Assembly: GCA_020860205.1 (NCBI GenBank)
Contig: JAJBUU010000040.1
Location: 1 to 36,699 of the forward strand
Length of the DNA: 36,699 bases
Reading direction: 5' to 3'
Origin: Oscillospiraceae bacterium
GTDB lineage: Bacteria; Bacillota; Clostridia; Oscillospirales; Oscillospiraceae
In this document: piece after piece, positions 25,774 to 33,047 of the stretch
Layout: the number at the start of each line of letters is the position of its first letter
How positions within the stretch are numbered: the first letter of the stretch is position 1
Made by a program: the position numbers and the translations under genes
The notes under the pieces: generated by a model
What the model saw: only the letters and a program-made list of their open reading frames with translations
What the model was told of the DNA's origin: nothing
Database searches by the model: none

Positions 25774-25802
25774 TTGCTTTTCTGGAAAGAACCTGATATT
25801 AT
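25774..25802 (+). promoter_or_regulatory. Predicted promoter of the DUF6199-like lipoprotein
   Basis: TTGCTT (25774-25779), 17-base spacer, TATTAT (25797-25802). CAGGTT (25763-25768) and AACCTG (25790-25795) form a dyad across the promoter. It leaves a leader of about 190 bases with no other gene. Confidence 0.55.
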
Positions 25803-25998
25803 TTAGAATAGTACCACATAAATGCGTTTGCGTGCGTTTTGCGGGAAATTATTACCATAACTTCGTTGCAAAAGTCTGAAAAGCAAAAAGGATATTTCAT
25901 TTCAGCCGACTGTTTCGTCAAAAAATTTCTGCATGATCCGCTCCTGCCGCCTGATGTGGAAAGCCTTAAAATTTTTTCATCTGAAAGAGAGGGAGAAA

Positions 25999-26577
25999 AT
26001 GAAAAAATACCTGTTTTCAGCACTTGTGATTTTGCTGTTGCTTTCTCTTGCCGCGTGCGGCGCGCGCGAGGAGCGTCGGACAAAGCAAATTGAGGTGGAG
26101 GGGCAGGCCCTGACCATTACTTTTGACGAGGGCAACCGTTCCGCAGGCGTTATCACGGCGGCGAACGGAGACTATGCCTTTTCTTATGACAGGTCGGGCG
26201 TGCTCACGATCGTATATCCGGATGGATCTGTCTGCACGGCGCAGGACATGAACGGCGCTGTTGCCTTTCCCGCCGACTATGATGCATCGGAACAAACTGA
26301 CGCAGGCTATATCGACGCATTTTCCCTTTGGTTCGTCCTACAGGGCGCAATGTCGGATCCACAGCGGACGCAGAGCGGCGCGTCCCTGCCGCTTGCGTTC
26401 CTTCTGCTTGGTCTTGGCGTATGGGCGCTGGCCGCACCGCGGAGCCTCTGGTGGCTTTCCAGCGGATGGCGCTATCGGAACGCCGAACCATCTGATTTGG
26501 CGCTCGGTCTTTATCGCGGTTTGGGCGCGGCGCTCCTCATCGGGGGCATCATCTGTGCGCTTGCGTCGATGGGATAG
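25999..26577 (+). CDS. Lipoprotein with C-terminal DUF6199-like membrane domain
   Basis: A 192-residue protein. Residues 1-20 are a lipoprotein signal, MKKYLFSA then LLLLSLAACG, with the lipid-attachment Cys at about 19. The middle (about 25-110) is a small extracellular beta-rich domain with ITFDEGNRSAGVITAANGDY and VYPDGSVCTAQD. Two membrane segments follow: LPLAFLLLGLGVWALAAP and GLYRGLGAALLIGGIICAL. Between them, LWWLSSGWRYRNAEPSDLAL recalls DUF6199, whose function is unknown. GGGAG precedes the ATG at 25999. It is unusual for a lipidated N-terminus and two membrane helices to occur in one short chain. It lies convergent to the molybdoenzyme operon, with a shared terminator. Confidence 0.75.
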   Translation: MKKYLFSALVILLLLSLAACGAREERRTKQIEVEGQALTITFDEGNRSAGVITAANGDYAFSYDRSGVLTIVYPDGSVCTAQDMNGAVAFPADYDASEQTDAGYIDAFSLWFVLQGAMSDPQRTQSGASLPLAFLLLGLGVWALAAPRSLWWLSSGWRYRNAEPSDLALGLYRGLGAALLIGGIICALASMG

Positions 26578-26614
26578 GGGTTCACGGCGTGGTTATTTCG
26601 TGGAGATCAAAAAT

Positions 26615-26652
26615 GAAAGCGGGGGCTTTTTGAAAAAGCCCCCGCCATTTTT
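26615..26652. terminator. Bidirectional intrinsic terminator
   Basis: GCGGGGGCTTTTT pairs with AAAAAGCCCCCGC around a one-base loop centre, with T-tracts on both strands. It ends both the lipoprotein gene and the molybdoenzyme operon. Confidence 0.92.
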
Positions 26653-27451
26653 AGCCCTTAAACAGTTTTTCCCAATCCGCGTGGTCATAACGCTGTCCCT
26701 GCCACGGGGCGAAAGCGTCCTGATTGAACTTGGATGCGCGGTAAGGGGAGGAGAGAAAATTCTGCACGTTCTCCTGTTCGTGTATGCGCTGAACCGGCTG
26801 CGGCACGACGGAGAAAGGCAGCGCCGTGCCATCCGCGCCGCGACAGGCGCCATTCAGGCGCCGGATCGGACGGTCAAAGGAGAACAGCACCGGCGCGCAG
26901 GGAACGGACGAGCCGTCCAGCACAACGGTCCCGTCCTCGCCTGCGATTTCCAGCAGCGCCGGCAGCGCCCGTGCGGTCAGCGTGGAGCCGGAGAGAATCA
27001 CCACGGCGTAATCCCGCAGCGCCTGATAGGGCGCAGGGTCAAAGTCCGGGCCGATCGGCAGTGTGAACGCTGCGCACTCCCGTCGCCCCGACGCGGCAAA
27101 CGCGGGACAATAGCCCACCGTTGCAACCTGCGCGTCCGGCGGCAGAAACGCATAGCCGCAAAGTCCGTCGGCGGAGAGCGCCGAAACGCGCGCTTCCGTG
27201 TTGTACCATGCATTCAGCGCGGCCACGCCAAAGGCGGCGCGGGTCAGGCTGCTCCAGCGGAGATGGCAGGCGGTATCGCGCAGATAGTCGCCCGGTGCGG
27301 GCATGGCATCCATCTCCGGCGGTTCCAGCATCCGGCAGAGGCCGGTGTTTCCGTTTGCGCGCACCACGGCGCACTTTCCCTCCACGCTGCACCCGTCGAT
27401 GCGGATACCGGAGGGAATGCCGATGTACAGGTCGTCATATAGCTTCCACAT
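26651..27451 (-). CDS. DUF364-like (putative heavy-metal chelation/Rossmann) protein
   Basis: Third gene of the molybdoenzyme operon, 266 residues. The N-terminal part (YIGIPSGIRIDGCSVEGKCAVV ... AALNAWYN) resembles the DUF4213 module. The C-terminal part (VATVGYCPAF ... DYAVVILSGSTLTARALPALLEIA ... VVLDGSSVPCAPVLF) resembles DUF364, whose fold is Rossmann-like and which often sits beside metal or molybdate genes. Cys residues are scattered (about 8 visible). No signal peptide. The start is ATG 27451, 18 bases after the ferredoxin stop with GGTGG 8 bases before it; GTG 27466 is the alternative. A role in metal or cofactor delivery to the molybdoenzyme is inference. Confidence 0.6.
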   Translation of the reverse strand: MWKLYDDLYIGIPSGIRIDGCSVEGKCAVVRANGNTGLCRMLEPPEMDAMPAPGDYLRDTACHLRWSSLTRAAFGVAALNAWYNTEARVSALSADGLCGYAFLPPDAQVATVGYCPAFAASGRRECAAFTLPIGPDFDPAPYQALRDYAVVILSGSTLTARALPALLEIAGEDGTVVLDGSSVPCAPVLFSFDRPIRRLNGACRGADGTALPFSVVPQPVQRIHEQENVQNFLSSPYRASKFNQDAFAPWQGQRYDHADWEKLFKG

Positions 27452-27469
27452 AAGCTGTTCCACCACCCC

Positions 27470-27811
27470 TCACTTGTTGTTTACCCAGAGAACCGGACGT
27501 TTCAGCTCCTGCATTTTCACCGCCAGCTCCGATGCTTCGCCGTAATAGATGATGGAGCATTGGCAGGCCTTTACGCAGGCGGGGCGGTTGTCCACCCCTT
27601 TGGCGATGCGCTCCGCGCAGAGATTGCAGAGATTGGTCGGGAACGGCACGTTGTCCACCTGAACATGGCCGTTCGGACAGGTATAAATCTGCTCCAGTAT
27701 TTTGATGCCCCATGTGTCTGCGTCAAACTGGTTCTCCTGCTTGCAGGCAACGGTGCAGGCAAAGCAGCCGGTGCAGTATTCCATGTCAAATAGCAAACCC
27801 TTTTTTCCCAT
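27470..27811 (-). CDS. Small 2x[4Fe-4S] ferredoxin-like electron-transfer subunit
   Basis: A 113-residue partner of the upstream molybdoenzyme. Cysteine groups are C13-C16-C19-C23 (CTGCFACTVAC) and C62-C65-C79-C83 (LCNLC ... ACVKAC), enough for two [4Fe-4S] clusters in a DmsB/HybA-like ferredoxin fold; C45 and C85 are extra. It is half the size of the usual four-cluster DmsB subunit. There is no membrane-anchor gene downstream, so it probably exchanges electrons with a soluble donor in the cytoplasm. Only 5 bases separate it from the large-subunit stop, and GGTGA lies upstream of its ATG at 27811. Confidence 0.88.
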   Translation of the reverse strand: MGKKGLLFDMEYCTGCFACTVACKQENQFDADTWGIKILEQIYTCPNGHVQVDNVPFPTNLCNLCAERIAKGVDNRPACVKACQCSIIYYGEASELAVKMQELKRPVLWVNNK

Positions 27812-27816
27812 GTTTT

Positions 27817-30108
27817 TCACCGTTTGTCCTTCCATTCCGCCTCGTCGTTCGGGTGCAGGTCCTCGTCCGGGCGGATCTTGCGCAGCCGCACCAGCGTGGT
27901 TTTGAACGCGCCGCCGCCATAGCCGGACTCGGACTGCGTATCCGTTGGCACAAGGATATTGCAGTTGATGTCCCATGCGTTGAAAAAGTCCGGGCCAGAC
28001 CCCTTGGCCTCCGGCATCCACCAGCCATGCGGCACACTGATATAGCCGGGGTGCATGGAGGGGTTCTCCTTCACCTTGCGGCGGATGCGGCCGCGATCGT
28101 TTTCGACCCAGACCCATTCGCCGTCGTCAATGCCCAGCGCTTTCATCACGCTGGGATGCACCTCCACCAGCGGATAGGGGTCGCAGACGCGCAGCCACGG
28201 AATGTTGCGGTGCTCGGAGTGGAAATAGACCGGACTGCGCCGCCCCGTTACCATGACCAGCGGATACTTTTGGAACAGCTCCGGCGTGCGCACTTCGCTC
28301 TCCGGCGGCTCAACATAGAACGGCAGCGGATGAATGCCGTATTTTTCATTGAGCGTGGCATAAAGCTCCACCTTGCCGCTGGGCGTGCGGAAGCCGGGCT
28401 TCCCATCCGGGCGCAGGTCGCCGCGTTCATAGCGCTTATATGGCACGGAGGCCGGCCACTCCTCCTGCGTCGGATATTTCCAGCCGCCCGCTTCGGACAG
28501 CGTTTCCCATGTGTAGCCGGAGGAAGCGATGCGTTCGTTGACAAAGTCCCTGAACTCCGGATAGCGCGTCCGCAGGGACGGATTGAAGCGCTTGGCCAGC
28601 TCAAAGTTGATTTCCCAGTCGCTGCGGCACTCGCCCACCTCCACGGCAGGCCGGATGAGCTGGAGCGGCTGGTACCATGCGCGGAAGCTCTCCTTTTCCG
28701 CAAAGGTGGCGGCAGGCAGGATCAGGTCGCCGACGGCCTCCGTGGTCGGGTTGTGGAACAGATCGACGATGACGTTGAACTCCATGTTCATCAGCGCCTG
28801 ATAATGCTTGCGCATATTGGCGGCCTGCCCGCCCAACAGGTTGGAGGTCTGAATCCACGCAGAGCGGATACGGTAGGGGTCGCCGTCGATCATCTGCTGC
28901 ACAGCCATATCCGGCTGCCCCCATGAACGCATATTCGCAAGGTACTCGTAGCGTGCCGCGCCGATGCGCTTTCCGTTGATGCGGTCCAAAATGTCCTCGC
29001 CGTAGACCTCCTGAAGCTGCTGCGTGGTATAGGGGTACTGCGTCACGTCCCACGCATTGCGGGCGATCACGTTGCCGCCCGGCACGTCCAGATTGCCGGT
29101 GATGGACCAGAGACATACGATGGCATCGTCCACGGCCGTGGCCTCCGGCACCTGGTCGAGCGGAAGCCCCCAGTGAATCGCGGAGGGGTGGCTTGTCGCG
29201 TAAGCCCGTGTCGCGGCAAAAATCAGCTCCGGGTCGATGCCGGTGATTTCTGCGGTTTTTTCCACGGTGTAGGGCCTGACCTCCTCAGCCAGACGGTCAA
29301 AGCCGTAAGTCCAGTTTTCCACAAAGTCGTGGTCATACCAGTCGTTCTGGATGATCAGGTTCAGCATACAGAGCGCCAGTGCGCCATCCGTGCCGGGGCG
29401 GATTTGCAGGTAATATTCCGCGCGGGAGGCAAAGAACGTCCAGCGCGGGTCGATGACGATCAGTTTGGAGCCGCGCCGCATACAGTCCACGACCCAGTGA
29501 CCCTGAAACGCATCCGGGCAGCCGCTCATCGGGTTCTGCGCCCAAATGACGATGTACTTCGGCAGCGTGTAGCGCGGGTCGTCAAAGCGCTTTTCAAAAA
29601 ACTGCGAGCAGTCCGCAACGGTAAAATCCCCCATCGTCGCCACCATAGAACACAGGCGCGGCGTATAGCAGGACTGTCCGGCCAGACCGAGCTGGGTCAG
29701 GTTCGGGCTGCCATAGGCATAGCAGAGGAAGGTGATGGGGCCGCCAATGTCACGCCCCGTCCCCTGGATGAAGATAACGGACTCCGGACCGGATTCCTCC
29801 TTCAACCGGTTCCATTTCTGCTCGATGGTGTCGTAGGCTTCTTCCCATGTGATTTGTTCCCATTTTCCCTCGCCGCGCGCGCCGACGCGCTTGAGCGGGT
29901 GGAGAATGCGGTCCGGGTGATAGATATACTGCGTACAGGCGAGCAGGCGGGAGCAGGCGCGGCCGTGGTTCCACGGGTGGTCGGGATCGCCCTCCACCTT
30001 GACGACCTTGCCGTCCTTGAGATACAGCTCCACGCCGCAGCCGCCGTGGCACCCCGGACCGGGCGACCACGCGGTGGTCTTTACGACCTTGTCAAAATCA
30101 ACGCTCAT
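27817..30108 (-). CDS. Molybdopterin-dependent enzyme, DMSO reductase superfamily (acetylene hydratase/transhydroxylase/dehydroxylase-like)
   Basis: A 763-residue catalytic subunit with the full molybdopterin-oxidoreductase layout. The N-terminal cluster domain has C20, C24 and C52 followed by YIYHPDRILHPLKRVG. The molybdopterin domain has QGTGRDIGGP, GQSCYTPR, SKLIVIDPRWTFFASRA and RPGTDGALAL. The C-terminal dinucleotide-binding beta barrel has VMVTGRRSPVYFHSEHRN and VSVPHGWW-type residues (ISVPHGWWMPEA). No Tat signal is present, so it is cytoplasmic. Sequence texture (PGCHGGCGVELY, LDVPGGNVIAR) points to the branch with acetylene hydratase, pyrogallol transhydroxylase and gut catechol dehydroxylases. 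The substrate is unknown. The start at 30108 has GGAAGGAAGG upstream. The Cys expected three residues before C20 is Gly17. It probably needs bis-MGD, for which mobB is nearby. Confidence 0.88.
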   Translation of the reverse strand: MSVDFDKVVKTTAWSPGPGCHGGCGVELYLKDGKVVKVEGDPDHPWNHGRACSRLLACTQYIYHPDRILHPLKRVGARGEGKWEQITWEEAYDTIEQKWNRLKEESGPESVIFIQGTGRDIGGPITFLCYAYGSPNLTQLGLAGQSCYTPRLCSMVATMGDFTVADCSQFFEKRFDDPRYTLPKYIVIWAQNPMSGCPDAFQGHWVVDCMRRGSKLIVIDPRWTFFASRAEYYLQIRPGTDGALALCMLNLIIQNDWYDHDFVENWTYGFDRLAEEVRPYTVEKTAEITGIDPELIFAATRAYATSHPSAIHWGLPLDQVPEATAVDDAIVCLWSITGNLDVPGGNVIARNAWDVTQYPYTTQQLQEVYGEDILDRINGKRIGAARYEYLANMRSWGQPDMAVQQMIDGDPYRIRSAWIQTSNLLGGQAANMRKHYQALMNMEFNVIVDLFHNPTTEAVGDLILPAATFAEKESFRAWYQPLQLIRPAVEVGECRSDWEINFELAKRFNPSLRTRYPEFRDFVNERIASSGYTWETLSEAGGWKYPTQEEWPASVPYKRYERGDLRPDGKPGFRTPSGKVELYATLNEKYGIHPLPFYVEPPESEVRTPELFQKYPLVMVTGRRSPVYFHSEHRNIPWLRVCDPYPLVEVHPSVMKALGIDDGEWVWVENDRGRIRRKVKENPSMHPGYISVPHGWWMPEAKGSGPDFFNAWDINCNILVPTDTQSESGYGGGAFKTTLVRLRKIRPDEDLHPNDEAEWKDKR

Positions 30109-30141
30109 TTCAGATTCCTTCCTTCCCAAAAATTTAAGGTG

Positions 30142-30229
30142 TCACCGCATCAGATCCGGCGGGAGCGGATTGCAAAAAGCGATCATCAGACGCCGCAGAC
30201 GCACGGATGCGGTGATTCCCTGTGCGTCT
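30142..30229 (-). promoter_or_regulatory. Structured mRNA leader of the molybdoenzyme operon, possible pseudoknot
   Basis: In the minus-strand RNA, AGACGCAC (30229-30222) pairs with GTGCGTCT (30204-30197), an 8-bp hairpin with a 17-base loop. That loop contains TCACCGCATC (30215-30206), which is perfectly complementary over 10 bases to GATGCGGTGA (30151-30142) further down the leader. The two helices together would form a pseudoknot ending about 34 bases before the start codon. Confidence 0.5.
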
Positions 30230-30294
30230 TTGTTATACGGTGTACCCATGCGCAGCAAGGACGAGGGCGCATGAGGCGGTTCCCCATGCCATGC

Positions 30295-30323
30295 AGTATA
30301 GCACGTTCACCGGATTTTGTAAA
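30295..30323 (-). promoter_or_regulatory. Predicted promoter of the molybdoenzyme operon
   Basis: Minus strand TTTACA (30323-30318), 17-base spacer, TATACT (30300-30295) with a TGC extension. The transcript would carry a leader of about 180 bases. Confidence 0.7.
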
Positions 30324-30339
30324 ACAACCAAAATTTAAG

Positions 30340-30368
30340 TTGCACAACTGTCAGATTTTCTGTATAAT
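30340..30368 (+). promoter_or_regulatory. Predicted promoter of the LysR gene, with AGTTG/CAACT dyad
   Basis: TTGCAC (30340-30345), 17-base spacer, TATAAT (30363-30368). AGTTG and CAACT flank a CA at the -35 box. Only 16 bases separate the two divergent -35 boxes (30324-30339), a natural place for LysR binding. Confidence 0.75.
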
Positions 30369-30394
30369 GTATCCGAAATTGGAGGCATTATATT

Positions 30395-31303
30395 ATGTTG
30401 AATGAAACCAATATCCGCTGTTTCCTCTCCCTTTGCGAAACGCTGAGCTTTACGGAAACGGCGCGGCGGATGTATTTGACACAGCAGGCGGTCAGCAAAA
30501 ATATCATGCAGCTTGAATCGGATTTTGGCTTTCCGCTTGTCAACCGCAGCGGGCGCAGCATCACCCTGACCGTCGAGGGGAGCCGCTGTCAGGCGCTGCT
30601 CCGCTCGCTGATGCAGACCTATGGCGAGGGGATGTCGCGCATCCGGGGCGACTTTGATTCCGCGCACCACAGCCTGAATATCGGCTATCAGATTTTTCTG
30701 GATTTTGGCGCGAGCCTTGTCCGCGCCAACGCGGAAATGCGCGCCCGGTTCCCGGATTATACGCTGCGCACCGTCCGTTATGCGCCCGGCACGCTGCCCA
30801 AAATGCTGTATGACGGCAGCCTGGACCTGATCGTCCTGCAGGAGCGCTTTGTGCCGGAAAACCCGGACTTCCAGAAAAAAATCCTGTTCAGCGTATACCT
30901 CAGCATCATGGTGTCTGCCAGCCACCCCAGCGTATCGGAGGACGCAACGTATCTGGATTTCCGAACGGAGCCGTATATCATGGACATCTATCCCGGCGAA
31001 ACGGAAAAGGACGTTGCGCTGCGCGGGCAGCGGGAGTGCGCCATGTGCGGACTGGAGCCGCGCGAATATATCACCACACCGAACCGCGAGTCCGCCTATA
31101 CAACCGCGGAGCTGAGCGGGGGCATCGTTCTTGGGTCGGACATCAGCAACATCTCCAAAAGCCTGCGCCTGATGCGCTACCGCACGCAGGTGCAAAACAA
31201 TATCGTCTGCGTCTGGAAAAAGAACTGCGCGATCCCCGCCGTGGAACGCTATGCGGAGCTGCTTGCGCGCACCTATCAGGATTCCGCACAGAGCACGCCA
31301 TAA
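30395..31303 (+). CDS. LysR-type transcriptional regulator, probable regulator of the molybdoenzyme operon
   Basis: A 302-residue LysR-family protein. The N-terminal winged helix-turn-helix (about residues 1-60) reads NIRCFLSLCETLSFTETARRM, abbreviated here to its SFTETARRMYLTQQAVSKNI core, followed by LESDFGFPLVNRSGRSITLT. A linker helix and a two-lobed periplasmic-binding-like effector domain follow. GGAGG lies 9 bases before the ATG. Divergent transcription from a catabolic operon with closely spaced promoters is the classic LysR arrangement, so the likely effector is the substrate of the molybdoenzyme or a relative of it; this is inference. Confidence 0.92.
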   Translation: MLNETNIRCFLSLCETLSFTETARRMYLTQQAVSKNIMQLESDFGFPLVNRSGRSITLTVEGSRCQALLRSLMQTYGEGMSRIRGDFDSAHHSLNIGYQIFLDFGASLVRANAEMRARFPDYTLRTVRYAPGTLPKMLYDGSLDLIVLQERFVPENPDFQKKILFSVYLSIMVSASHPSVSEDATYLDFRTEPYIMDIYPGETEKDVALRGQRECAMCGLEPREYITTPNRESAYTTAELSGGIVLGSDISNISKSLRLMRYRTQVQNNIVCVWKKNCAIPAVERYAELLARTYQDSAQSTP

Positions 31304-31417
31304 GCCGCCTCCCGTTGGCATGATAACACAATTTCGCGCGCCTGTCCAGAAAATATTTTGTAAAAATCGACAAGCATCGGCGCCGCGCTTCGGTATGATC
31401 TCAAAGCGGCGGCACCG

Positions 31418-31446
31418 GGCAGGGTTTTGCTCCAGCAGGGAGCGAA
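31418..31446. repeat. Relic of the dispersed intergenic repeat
   Basis: GGGCAGGGTTTTGCTCC followed closely by GGGAGCGAA matches the GGGGCAGGGTTTCGCTCC ... GGGAGCGAA part of copy 1. The remaining 31304-31598 has no gene; it holds the direct repeats noted at 31508-31526. Confidence 0.5.
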
Positions 31447-31507
31447 CGCCACTGCGCCCTGTGTAAATGCCGCTGCCTGTAGCCTGCGGCACAGACGGAT
31501 GTGTCAA

Positions 31508-31526
31508 AAGTTCAAATTAAGTTCAA
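31508..31526 (+). promoter_or_regulatory. Direct repeats, candidate OmpR-family operator
   Basis: AGTTCAAA at 31508-31515 and 31519-31526, one 11-base helical turn apart, about 75 bases upstream of the DUF4956 gene. This spacing is typical of OmpR/PhoB-family sites, and such a regulator is encoded at 32367. No clear -10 box was identified. Confidence 0.5.
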
Positions 31527-31598
31527 ACTTTGCTTTAGCTCCCCTTTAGGCAGACCGCGCAAGATAGGCGCAAATTTTCACCGGAGGTATTTACTGCG

Positions 31599-32261
31599 AT
31601 GTTTGACTCGATCCTGACTACAACCGTCACGCTCCAGAGCTTTTTGCTGTGCATGGGCGTATCCATTGTGCTTGGTCTTGGAACAGCGCTGCTCTGTATG
31701 TTCCGCAACCGCTATACCCACAGCTTTGTCGTCACGCTCGCCCTGCTGCCGGTCATCGTGCAGGTGGTGATCATGCTGGTGAACGGCAATGTCGGCGCGG
31801 GCGTGGCCGTCGCCGGAGCGTTCAGTCTGGTGCGTTTCCGCTCCGTCCCCGGTTCCGCGCGGGAGATCGGCCTTGTGTTCCTCTCTATGGCCATCGGTCT
31901 TGCCACCGGCATGGGTTATGTCGCGCTGGCCGCGCTGTTTTTCATCGTGGTGGCGCTCTTTTATCTGCTGCTCACTGCCTGCCGCTTTGGCGCGGGACAT
32001 GAAAACGAACGGGAGCTGAAAATCACCATCCCGGAGAATCTGGATTATGACGGGCTGTTTGACGACCTCTTTGCCCAGTACACCGTGTCCCATGAGCTCA
32101 GCCGCATCAAGACCAGCAGCATGGGGACGCTCTATGAGCTGGATTACCGCGTGGTGCTCAAATCCAGCCAGCCACCCAAGGAATTTCTGGACGCGCTGCG
32201 CTGCCGCAACGGAAACCTGAACATCGTCTGCGGACGCATCGCCACCAAAGAGGAGCTTTGA
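31599..32261 (+). CDS. DUF4956 membrane protein
   Basis: A 220-residue protein with four N-terminal hydrophobic segments (about residues 12-34, 42-62, 66-80 with 88-106, and 108-128). They contain GNVGAGVAVAGAFSLVRFRSVPG, here noted as its GAFSLVRFRSVPGSAREI core, which is characteristic of DUF4956. A cytoplasmic C-terminal domain of about 90 residues follows (ELKITIPENLDYDGLFDDLF ... ELDYRVVLK). The function is unknown; in other bacteria the family often lies beside VTC-type polyphosphate polymerase or CotH genes, but neither is present here. CGGAGG lies upstream of the ATG. It precedes a two-component system on the same strand by 105 bases and may be its target or a member of its operon. 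Confidence 0.88.
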   Translation: MFDSILTTTVTLQSFLLCMGVSIVLGLGTALLCMFRNRYTHSFVVTLALLPVIVQVVIMLVNGNVGAGVAVAGAFSLVRFRSVPGSAREIGLVFLSMAIGLATGMGYVALAALFFIVVALFYLLLTACRFGAGHENERELKITIPENLDYDGLFDDLFAQYTVSHELSRIKTSSMGTLYELDYRVVLKSSQPPKEFLDALRCRNGNLNIVCGRIATKEEL

Positions 32262-32279
32262 AGCCTCGCCGGATCGATA

Positions 32280-32336
32280 CGGCTGCGGCATCTTGCCGGA
32301 TGATGCGGCGCGCCGCGTTTCGCAGCGCGCTGCATC
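32280..32336 (+). other. Intercistronic hairpin before the response regulator
   Basis: GATGCGGCGCGC pairs with GCGCGCTGCATC (one wobble) between the DUF4956 gene and the response regulator. It lacks a T-tract, so partial attenuation or mRNA processing is more likely than full termination. Confidence 0.35.
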
Positions 32337-32366
32337 CTGTGAAAAAAACGAAGGGGGGACGGCGTT

Positions 32367-33047
32367 ATGCGTTTACTGATTGCAGAGGATGAGCTGGATT
32401 TGGCGGAGGCGCTGGCGGCATTTTTGGAGCGGAACCAGTTTTCCGTGGATACCGTACATGACGGCGCGGCGGCTTATGATTATGCGTCCGTCGGGGAGTA
32501 CGACGCGGTGATACTGGACATCATGATGCCAAAAATGGACGGCCTTGCCGTGCTGAAACGCCTGCGCGACGAGGGGAACATCACCCCCGTGATGCTCCTG
32601 ACCGCGCGCGGGGAAAAGGACGACCGCATCGCGGGCTTTGACGCGGGTGCGGACGACTATCTGCCAAAGCCGTTTTCCACGGATGAGCTGCTCTCCCGTC
32701 TGCGGGCGATCCTGCGGCGCAAGAGCGACTATAAATCGTCCACGCTGCTCTTTGGCGACCTGAGCCTGGACTGCGGCAGCGGTCAGCTGCGCTGCGGCGA
32801 CCGGAGCGAGCGCCTGAGCGGACGGGAATTTCAGGTCATGGAGCTGTTCCTGCGTTCCCCGCGCGCCATCCTGCCCGCAGAGCGCATCATGGAGCGCGTC
32901 TGGGGCTGGGATTCGGAGGCGGAGATCAATGTGGTCTGGGTCCACATTTCCAACCTGCGCAAAAAGCTGAAGTCCATCGGCTCCCGTGTGATGATCCGCG
33001 CCAGCCGCGGGCTGGGCTATGTTTTGGAGGACGGGAATGATTCTTAA
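32367..33047 (+). CDS. OmpR/PhoB-family response regulator
   Basis: A 226-residue DNA-binding response regulator. The receiver domain has the acidic pair in LIAEDELDLAE, phospho-acceptor Asp51 in VILDIMMPKMDG, Thr in LLTARGEKDD and Lys in YLPKPFSTDE. The winged-helix domain (about 128-222) has LSGREFQVMELFL and VWVHISNLRKKL, then RGLGYVL. GGGGGG lies upstream of the ATG. It overlaps the kinase gene by 11 bases, so the two are translated together. Its signal is unknown; the direct repeats at 31508-31526 are a candidate target. Confidence 0.95.
   Translation: MRLLIAEDELDLAEALAAFLERNQFSVDTVHDGAAAYDYASVGEYDAVILDIMMPKMDGLAVLKRLRDEGNITPVMLLTARGEKDDRIAGFDAGADDYLPKPFSTDELLSRLRAILRRKSDYKSSTLLFGDLSLDCGSGQLRCGDRSERLSGREFQVMELFLRSPRAILPAERIMERVWGWDSEAEINVVWVHISNLRKKLKSIGSRVMIRASRGLGYVLEDGNDS

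Noticed and set aside
29173-30405. Long plus-strand ORF opposite the molybdoenzyme
   Set aside because: An antisense frame; it also crosses the divergent promoter region and ends inside the LysR start.
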